DNA of 64,000 nucleotides from Dipetalonema caudispina (lineage: Eukaryota > Nematoda > Chromadorea > Rhabditida > Onchocercidae). Below the pieces are notes generated by a model. That model worked only from the letters and a program-made list of their open reading frames with translations. It was not told the origin of the DNA and ran no database searches. Location of the stretch: assembly GCA_013365325.1 (NCBI GenBank), contig JABVXV010000130.1, positions 62,001 to 126,000 of the forward strand, in the 5' to 3' direction. Below are positions 54,653 through 64,000 of this stretch, one piece after another; position 1 is the stretch's first letter; every line of letters starts with the position of its first letter. Position numbers and translations under genes: made by a program.

Positions 54653-56012
54653 GATTACAGCTACAATAAACATCAACCTTATGCCAAACTCCAATTCATT
54701 TCAAGATTAATCACAAGATTTCAATATTGCTATCATACTTTGGATCAAATTTCTAAATTATCATCTCGTCCTCGAAGTAGATCATACGCTGTAGCTTTTT
54801 CTATACTCATTTCAACGCTACAAATACCGAACACCCTTCTGCTGGAACTGTTCAATTTAATCATTATTCCCGATTAGCTACACATCACTTTCATTTCCCA
54901 TCAGGAAGTTCGACGCGGAATTTATATTAAACATTCGGCAATGCCAACGAATGCTTGGAATAGTTCACACTTACCCAATGGTGTAACAAAACCCTTCACG
55001 ACTTATAATCACCACCGAATCTTAAAATGGATGGTATCAAAGAATTACGTCCGAACCCCTCAGCAATCTTCAACAGGATTAAATTCTCACAGACTAGTTA
55101 GAAGGCAAGTAGAATCCAAAATCAAAACCTAACTCCTATGCAGTAAATTTTAGGTTGGAAAATGTCAGAACAATACATTCCACTCCTCCCTATAACACAT
55201 ATCCTTGCTTAATATGAAAACAATACTGATATAGCAGCATTCCCTGAATGCTCTGCATGCTGTATAACGCACTGTTATACACACAATCACTCCTGATGCA
55301 TTTATCAACAATTCTCAACGTTATATGCATATACGAAAAAGATACATATTTGAAAACGTAAAGTAAGAAAACATTCAGAAGACTTTTCTAATTAGTAACT
55401 CTAAATCTTATTTCAGTTAAGCCAACAATCAATGAGCCTTAAAGAATGGTTCTCCTTCCATTCCTTAAAAAATCCAGAACTATCCATTTAATTTTTGTTT
55501 CTAGCATCATCCATGTCTAGCCATAATTATGTTATATCTCTTCACAAAGCAGATAAATTTCATGTCAATACGTTATATAAGAGGATATCATCATGAAGTC
55601 AGTTATAATATTCAATGTTCCACAACAAAGAAGAAGAAAAAGATATCTATAAAGGACATGTGTTCAACAATATACAAAAATTGCAGAAATAAAATAAACC
55701 TTGTATACAAGCTACAACATATAGAGTCTTTCAAAAATAAGAGCGTCAGAACAACTTTGAGAGAACGCTTGTTGAGAAATAAAAAATGATTATCGTTGGA
55801 AAATCTTGAAAACAAATGGGAGGCCAATCCGAGCAATATAAAAAGATCCAGTTTTTATTCCATGAAATTTGCAGATAGTAAGGGAGAAAATTTCATATCT
55901 CCATAAGCGACAATAAAAAAATCTCATCTTTCACTCAGTCACTTAATGAAAAATACAGAATGCACAATTTAAAGGAAGAGACGAAAAAAAGAAGAGAATA
56001 ATGAAAATAACT

Positions 56013-56085
<73 letters not shown>

Positions 56086-56463
56086 AAAAAAAAAAAAAAG
56101 AAAAAAAAACATATAAAAAAAAATAAAAAACAAAAAACTTACAAATTCAAATACAAGAACCTACAATCATAGTAAAAATAAAAATAATAATAATATAATA
56201 ATAATAATAACAATAACGAAACCGGTATCACTTGTGCGATATATTATACTGACAATGAAAAGAAACAAAAACAAGTTAAAGGATTTTTTATATGAAATGG
56301 TTTTAAACTAAAAAAGAAAGTCTTTTGAGAGAACTAAAGAAGACAAAATCCCAGCAATCAGATTAACGGTACGGCATAATTCGTTAGAGAAAAAGAAATC
56401 AACTTTGTTTATACAATCTCACCCTTTCCATTAATACCGCTAAATAAGCGGAACTGTCCACTA

Positions 56464-56494
<31 letters not shown>

Positions 56495-57122
56495 AACAAT
56501 AATGATAATAATAATCGTAACTATCAGGAATAATTGGAAAATCAACAGAAATGAAAAAAACTCGCTACAATTCAAGTTTATTAAAACTTTTAATGAGAAA
56601 AAACACTCCTTCGCTTTTTGACCAAAACAATACAACTACCTCTACGGCTAATCAAGCATGTTTCCCCATTGGTGATAGTGTAACCGCGTGACAGATACGG
56701 GTTTTTACAAAAAAGTTACGATACCAGCTATCAAACTGTTCCATTTAATCTACCAACAGGTAAGAATATCGATGGTTAAAAATGTGTTAGTTTTTTTTTT
56801 TTTTTGATATTTAATGATGATGGAGGAAAAAAAGACTGATGTACAAGACAACAATGATATTTGTAACAAAGATGAAAAAAATGAGAAAAAGCAAATTAAC
56901 TTCAAGGTTTAACAAAATATACAGCAACCCATCATTTTAAATGGATTACAAACAAAATAAGACCAACGACATAATACATGATGCGTCGAGGCATTTTCAT
57001 AAAACGATTCCAAGAACAAGAAAATGACTCAACCAATCAGTTCTATCCTAAATTTTCCATTTTTTTTTTACCCAATCGCTATAGTCAGCAGTTGTGCAGT
57101 AATGATCGTTTGTTGTTATCAC
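54653..57122. other. Intergenic: PTGES2-like promoter and Pumilio 3' region
   Basis: On the PTGES2 side a TTTATTGTAG acceptor-like element lies about 8 nt before the ATG. The rest is AT-rich, with a long interrupted A tract (56017-56109) and TAA microsatellites at about 56181-56215 and 56463-56518. The right part is probably the 3' UTR of the Pumilio gene. No exon recognised. Confidence 0.5.
56017..56109 (+). repeat. Interrupted A64 homopolymer tract
   Basis: About 64 A, then GT, about 17 A, G, and 9 A. The tract is oligo(T) in the direction of the upstream Pumilio gene. There is no target-site duplication or retroelement body on either side that I can see. Confidence 0.85.
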
Positions 57123-60100
57123 TCAAATTATTGGTATCGAATTCATTGATGAATAGTCCGGTTGCATTATTGGCAAGCCACCATTTTGCTTTTGAAAATA
57201 TTTTTCCAGTTTAGCTGTAGTAAAAAATTGATTAAACACCTATAAATGCAAATGCAAATTCCAAATCCCTTAACAGTGAAAACAAAGACATACGTCAAAA
57301 AATAACAAACTCACTAATAATATGTTTTCCATAATTGTACTTTCGTAATGCAGGAATATGTGGTTTAATAGCTAGCATCATCTTCTTCCGGAGGGCACTA
57401 TCAGCCACATCCAACATCTTCTGCACAACATAGTTAGCAAATTGGTCTTTCATCATCATCAAAAGTGGTGTAGCGATACTGAAAACAAGACACTCAAGTG
57501 CTCTCAAAAGCTCTATCTAATCATAAGGCAATACCTTGTGTTTTCATCTCACGGACAAAATATTGTATTCGTTTTATCTCTGAATCCGAATGAAAATTTT
57601 GGTATTGACCAGTACATGGATAATTTGTTATAAAACACATATCACTAATCATTTTCAGTATAACAAAGTTATCAACTGAAGATGCCATCTGACTAGCAGC
57701 TCTTGAATGAAGTGTAAACAGCTAGTGGAGGCAAAGACATACTATAGAATAAACTACAGATTATGGAGGAATCTGATGAAGCACAGAAATGATTTACTGG
57801 TGAATTGAAGGTGACTCTAAAGAATGTACACATATTGCTCCCACCGAACGAGAAAAACAAATATGCAGCGAGACATTCGATTTAACGCCAATGTTAATTA
57901 ATGTTTAGTGGGAGATATGATTTCAGACTATTGACTTTTATTGCGCGTTTCAATCAGAATATAAACTGAGAGAATATTACGTAACACCAAGCAAAGCTAA
58001 ATACTACAGTAAGCCCTACCTAAAACAGAACTTCCCACGAACCGAATAATTCAATTATTCGAGCGAAACTCTTGTAAGATATTAAAATGTAAGTGAAAAA
58101 AACTAACTCGTTCGGGTTGCCACAAACTTCAGTAATCAAAGCATTCTTATGATGTGGTTCACCGCATGTCAAACATTTCTCAATTACATTTGATGCAAAT
58201 TTATGTTGTGCGAAATGTAGGACATCACCCTGAAAAAGGTGTAACGATTCAGCATGGAGCCTTCATCATCTAACAATCAAAGTACCAAACAAAACGATAT
58301 CTCAATACTTTTCATGATCAAAGAAGCGTTCAACGACTATTTACTCTATCCCGTATTTTTATCAGCCCTGTTTTATTTGCAAAAAATGTTTCCCAGTGAA
58401 GAATACTTGTGACAATAAGTTAAAGAATGGTAAGTCACAATACACAGTATAATTGTATGAACACAATCCGGTCCGAGTAAAATGTTCCCTAAAACTACAG
58501 CAAATGTAATCACTCACCTTAACTTGGTTGACGATACGATCGCGATCTTCTAAGGAGCCATGCTCAATAACATGTTGAATGACATAGTTGCCATACTGAT
58601 CCACGATCAAACTTTTGACGTGCTTGTGAAGTTGGTCCAGCACCGGTCGTTTTTGCTCGTCTGTGCAATGCTCCAGTACGCGTTGAATTACTCTGCAGCC
58701 ATATGGGTGCGTTGATAAATTGCATACCTATAATATATAGCAAATTAGATCATACCAATTCCGAGAAATGGTTCTAATTTGTAGTCGAAAACTCGACTTC
58801 AAAGAAGAGAACGCTGATTATTATGAACAAATAATCTATAAAAGAATAGAAACAGAATCATGAAAAGAGAGATGAGCCGTCAACTACACCTACCGTCATG
58901 TTGTCTCCTGCAGGAACCAAAGCATCAATAATGAACTGTAATCGTGAAGCATCAACGCGTTCAATAACTTTCTGTACTACGTGATTTCCATTTTGGTCCT
59001 TGACACACTTCAGTACCTGAAATTTATACTACTTTCACGAACAGTAATTTCAGAAAAACCTACTATCATCCTACTGAACCGTACTGCAGAAATTCCGCTC
59101 TCTAAAGGCGGGATCATCAATTCTATTGCTTAAATCCGAAAATATAAAAATTGACACAAGTCTAGTCACCTGTCCTTCCATTTCCCTTAAAATCTCCATC
59201 TGTTGCTCCGGTTCAATACTTTCCAAAGCTTTCTGAATGACACGGCATCCATACATTTGCAGTGCCAATGACATAACATTGCCCTTAAAACAACTCATAT
59301 CGGAAGTGTAAGAGATAAGAGTGAGAGTATTTTAACATTTTTGCAAACATCCTGTTTTTTACATGAAAAAAACTTCAGTGGTTACTTTATTGTAAACAAA
59401 CTGTATATTTCGTATATTTAGTCGAGCGATCAATTAGTAGGTATCTAACCAGTACCTTCACAGCATTTGTGAGAATATTCTTTTGTTCGGGGGTTCCATA
59501 CTCAAAGAATTTTTGTATTACATAATTTCCAAAAACATCGGTCATCAAAGACTGCGCGTGTAATGCTACTTCATCGAATACTGCCTGCTTTTCCTTCAGT
59601 GAAGCACGTTCCAACTTTTGCTGTATGAATCTGAAGACAACAAATCAGTAATGGGAACATGCAACACCATATCAGGAAGCACTTGTAAATACAAACAAAT
59701 CACTACTGTCATCCAATGTACATATGATAATGACAGAGCTGCTAAGTAATATTCCTACCTTGAACCATGTTGATCTTGCGCAAATTCCACAACATGTTTG
59801 CCAAGATCGGTTAATTGCAAATGAGGATTGCGATTATTCCGAAAATCATCTAACAGATGAGACCTGGTTTGTCTCTCGCCATCAGCCGAAACATATCCTA
59901 AAGAAAAACGTCGTTCCATTGGTTGCCATTATATTTGTACAGAATTCTAATAATCTTTTTATATAAATAGACATACAATGAATAGTAGATCCCGCTTGAA
60001 AATTAGGGTTCAGAGGATTTTCTAATGACCATAGAGTCACTGTACAAAAATTTATTAAAAGAAACCATCAAGAGATATCAGCGAAAGCTATTTCTTACAC

Positions 60101-61753
60101 TTCACTGTCCTCCAGTTATCCTTCATACACTAAATTATGAATAACTGCTTTGTACTTCCCTCTTCAAAATTTTCATAAGATTACCTTAATACATAAGAAT
60201 GTGCATACTAACCAAAACCTTTCTGGATAAGTGTAATCAGCAGTTACTTTTCTGTTCACTTAAGCTACCACTTATAAAAGTCACATGTCAGCACACTGCA
60301 TAACTTACTCCAATTCCTTGTTGAAACATTACAAAAGCAAGAATATTCTAGATAAGACCAATAAAAAAATATATTATGGATAATGACTGAATAATCCGAC
60401 CTCGACCTGAAACAGTTGAATTGTTTCGGCGATTGTTATGAACAGCAACGTTGTAGGGCATTTGCGCAATGGTACTTTGTTGAGGAGCATAAGTAGAACG
60501 CGGTGCAGGAGGCGCTTGAATATGAGCTCCAGACGACGAACCTGGGAACATTGATGGAGGATTGTACGTCGTCGAAAATGCATTACCTGTAAATAGTATA
60601 TTTTTTATTAGAAAACGTGATAAAGAGAAACAACTGCTGCATCCACTACTCCCATTTCCTGTCAATACACGTAGTGCGGCAAGCCCTTTGTTAACAGAGT
60701 AGCTTCCCAGAGTACGACCCTTCTTACAGATTTCTAAGTATCTCAAAAAATGTCCAGCTGTTCAGATGTTTTTCAAATATCTGTCATGCTCAAGAATGAC
60801 TGCTCACATTCTAATAACCTGAGACTAAAATCGACATAATTTGATGTCATCAAGAACACCTCTCGCCATTTAAATCTTCCAGTTGATAATAGTAAGAATA
60901 TCACTTTTTAGATTTCGTAATGCAATAGACCCTGCGCAAGTGAATGAGAAGGTAATTTAAATTCTGTGACGCTTATAAGTGTTGGTGCAAAAACAAGGTC
61001 CTCTTCATTTAAGTCCAGCGAGACAGAGCCACTTCACTTCTCTGATGAAAGTGAAAATATGAAAACAAAAACAAAAATATGAAGACAAACCGAAGAAATT
61101 GGGACTTGATCCCAGTGAACCAGCCGAAGGTGTTTGAGGAAAATTCATGAAAAGATATTGTTGCTGAGGTTGCACCCCATAAGATGGCGCACTAACTTGT
61201 CCATTTGAAATGAATGAATCATTTCGAGTTGTTGGAGTTGACTGAGGTGGACCGATCGACAGATTTGATAGACTGGTGGTCAAATGACTGATAGCTGGTT
61301 GCGTTGTGTAACCTAGTGGGAAGTGAAAAGCGCCAGGTGGTGAAGACGAAAAAAGAGCTGAGGTAGGCGGTGTACCGCGAGCTCCTAAAAATAAAGTATT
61401 GATGGACCTATAAAATTATTGTATTCCAGCGGCAAAGAAAGTTCTTACAGTGAATAAAGTGCAATGCATATCACAGCGTCACTCTCTGAGCTCCCCATTA
61501 CACTGTATCATAAAGATTATTCAGTACCACTTTTCGAAAACAATGTATAGGATAGGAGCTAACCTCCAATATTTCCATTTACTGCAAGTGCTGATTCCGA
61601 TACCGGTGGCAGACTTGGTGCTGCACCGCTGTTATACACAGCAGTAAACGAGCCATAACCATATCCAGTTGGAGTTGTTCCAAAGGGTGCTGCTGTCTGT
61701 ACGCTTCCCGGATAAATGATAGAGTTTTGTTGTCCTTGTAACATATAGGGATA
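57123..61753 (-). CDS. pum: Pumilio-class PUF RNA-binding protein (first exon not fixed)
   Basis: Eleven exons give 603 codons in phase: 61564-61753, 61091-61384, 60401-60586, 59759-59897, 59456-59630, 59170-59283, 58894-59016, 58518-58727, 58108-58229, 57315-57478, 57123-57214. PUF proteins bind 3' UTR elements and repress translation or promote decay. The N-terminal half is Gln/Ser/Pro-rich and probably disordered. The PUF domain starts at HLLDDF and has eight repeats with contact residues GSRFIQ, NYVIQ, CRVIQ, NHVVQ, CRVIQ, NYVIQ, SNVIE and NYVVQ. These equal those of human PUM1/2 and Drosophila Pumilio. The end matches the PUM C-terminus ([14 protein letters not shown]). Two possible first coding exons both splice in phase: 62291-62314 (MLFSWFLM) and 62936-62986 (MFPMEKVESLQATGYAK). 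The internal Met at 61742-61744 is a third option. It is closest in type to the C. elegans PUF-8/PUF-9 group. Confidence 0.92.
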
Positions 61754-64000
61754 CTGAAATTGAAATATTTACCACTATTTTACCACAAAGCTTTCCCTTC
61801 TTTCTTGAAGCTAACAATAATCACATAATCTTGTTTCCTAATGCCCCGAAGAATTACAGTTAAAGAGCGTTCATTAGAGAGAGGAAGATCTATAACTGAA
61901 ATGAAATGCTACAATGTGAAGACCATATAGCTGTACGATTATTAGGAAAAGAAGGGGATATTGTAATACTCATTTAAAAAATTGATTCTTAGATGAGCTA
62001 GGAGAAATGAAATCGGATGGAAAAAGAATAACCGTATCATAATACGAATGCAATGCAATAAGGAGAGGTCAAGCACACCCTTACATGATCAATCAGACAG
62101 GAAGAGCAACGCGTCATCGCATCCATCTTTTATAAGGCATAAGAGTGCAGAGATGGTCCACGCAACACTTTGCAGAAGCTTCGAAGTGCAATGGAAATTT
62201 GAAAGCAGAACAGCAAACTGTTAAATGGCAAATAGCCAAAACCGATACTAGGAATAGACGAAAAAAAACAAATGACAGGATGTTGCTTACCATTAGAAAC
62301 CACGAAAAGAGCATTTCCTAAAAAAAGCCAGTGAAGCTCGGCGACGACATATCGGTTTGTAGCAGCCTACTACAATCAGTCCTACCACCGATTACTCGCT
62401 ACTACTGCAGCAGACAACGGTGACGGAGAACGGAGAAAAATGTTGATGAAAAGAAAGAAAAGGGAAAATACTGAAAACTTTTCTTGTTCTGAGTCTAAGT
62501 AGAACTGTCACATATACGGCAGTATCATACCAACAGAGCAATAACATCACAATATAACATCCTAAAACAAATGAAAAAGATACCTCCTTTCCTCTACCCC
62601 TTTTTTCTACGTAAATTCTCATCTCTTAAATGCTCTTTACAAATATACCAAGAACGGTGATGCATATTTCGAGGTGCAAATTATCGATCATACAGAAATC
62701 AGCCACTTCTTTCAGCAACCAATCCATCATCTAGCCTATCATCGATTATTGCCCAAATTTATCACTTGTTGCTGCTCAAAATGTACCCTGTTTTTATCCA
62801 TGCATACTAGCCAAATCACTATGTTTTCATTGATGTCATTTAATTCCTCCAAACTGCTATTTCCAGCTTTAATTTCCGAATTTCATTCTATTGTTCAGCA
62901 ACCCACTGATGGCCAACTGCTTTTTCGTACCTCACTTTTGCATAACCAGTGGCTTGAAGTGATTCGACTTTCTCCATTGGAAACATCAAGCTGGTTTTTT
63001 CGACAGGTATTGCACAACAGTTAAACAAATATGGATACATCAAAATTATAAGACTTCTCAGAGCCAGGGAAGTCCACAACATTTTTCAAAAATTTTCCAA
63101 CAAAGTCATCTTATGGTAATAATCAGTGAGCAAAATTCTGGACCTCCGAAATCTCTCAACTTCCACACAGCACAAACAGCCAGCAACAAATACACCCCAC
63201 TTTGATATCAGTGGACTGCTGAGTCATGTGATAGCTCCAAAGCATATTTCAAATTTAGACTTCACCTACCGATTTCTTGACTCCGCCGTCCTTACTGCAC
63301 CTAATTAACATCAAGTTTACTAACATAATATGCTTTGAATCCCAACGGCCGAGATCAAAACATCATTTCATTTCACCAGAAATGTCAACCGCATAAAATA
63401 CAGTAACATCTCGGACCTTAAGCGACAAAAACGAGTACTTCAGTATGAAAAAACTTCCGCTGCAAATTATGTGACCCCGGAAATTTTCAAGCGCTTTGTT
63501 GCATTTCTTTCATCAAGAATCCGCTTCTATCCAAGTACATAAAAGCATTATTCCATTTTTGCACCTGATATTAGTATCCCCGGTATGAAAGACAATAATA
63601 AGATGGAATGTCTGCACTGAATGATTATAAGTTGGAGTTCAGAAAATTAGCCAAAACTTCGGTAGCTATAGAGAGACAACAACTCCTTCATCTCCTGTTC
63701 AAAAAAAAAGTCACGAGAAGATAATATGACCACTAATCACAATCTCATAAGTGTAAAAATGAATATCTGAAATTTGTTGGATGCAAACTAAAAACTAAAA
63801 GCAAATTTCTCCGAAAGTATACTAATTAAGGTTAGGATAATCTCAAATACCGTCAAACTCCTTCAACTATTTCCCAATGAATAAAAGTGAGCTATGCAAC
63901 CTAACATTAACCATGCCAAATCTCTAAATCGGTACTCTCCGTATCACGGCTTCACTGATTTATTGAATTACGGCTTATCACTTAAATTCTATGTGCATAA
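61754..64000. other. 5' region of the Pumilio gene
   Basis: Contains the two candidate first coding exons on the minus strand (62291-62314 and 62936-62986), each with a donor that fits the exon ending at 61753 (GTAAGC and GTGAGG). Apart from these, nothing recognisable as coding lies between 63000 and the window edge. Confidence 0.4.

Noticed and set aside
62674..63024. 116-codon open frame on the plus strand upstream of the Pumilio gene
   Set aside because: No family similarity; the opposite strand holds a candidate first exon of the Pumilio gene that explains the reduced stop density.

Overview
The window looks like nuclear DNA of a nematode, most likely a filarial-type (clade III, Onchocercidae-like) worm; the species cannot be fixed from the sequence. 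The reasons are strong AT-richness, many small exons separated by introns of about 60-1,200 nt, polypyrimidine-AG acceptors a few bases before several start codons (as expected for spliced-leader trans-splicing), two GC-AG introns, and proteins whose closest remembered matches are nematode or general metazoan. No transposase, CRISPR, viral or bacterial-type gene was recognised. All exon models were built by hand from reading frame, splice phase and recalled family conservation; every junction listed keeps phase.

Layout. Plus strand, 860-21931: three RNA-metabolism genes in a row, namely a DIS3L2-type 3'-5' exoribonuclease (24 exons, with a tRNA-Tyr gene in intron 4), a NEMF/Rqc2 ribosome quality-control factor (16 exons), and an hnRNP L-type four-RRM splicing factor (12 exons). 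Minus strand, 22567-26974: the proteasome assembly chaperone PSMD9 and the chromatin protein BAF. Plus strand, 28210-30868: an SLC25A32-type mitochondrial folate/FAD carrier. Minus strand, 31721-50131: the intraflagellar transport protein IFT172/OSM-1 (38 exons, 1,743 aa), directly preceded upstream by an alpha-tubulin N-acetyltransferase (MEC-17/ATAT). Minus strand, 52526-54652: a PTGES2-like membrane thioredoxin/GST-fold protein. Minus strand, 57123-about 62300 or 62990: a Pumilio-class PUF protein whose first exon is uncertain.

Functional themes. The left third groups RNA decay, stalled-ribosome rescue and splicing control. The middle groups a ciliary trafficking protein with a tubulin acetylase, and a good RFX/DAF-19 X-box candidate lies 118 bp upstream of the OSM-1 start codon. 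The right end carries a Pumilio protein whose eight RNA-contact triplets all match the canonical code.

Observations worth following up: an ungapped 75-bp decayed copy of the last NEMF exon inside the preceding intron; a candidate frame-terminating exon in the hnRNP L gene; the X-box; the two GC-AG introns; a 78-bp tandem duplication in an osm-1 intron; and an interrupted A64 tract 3' of the Pumilio gene.
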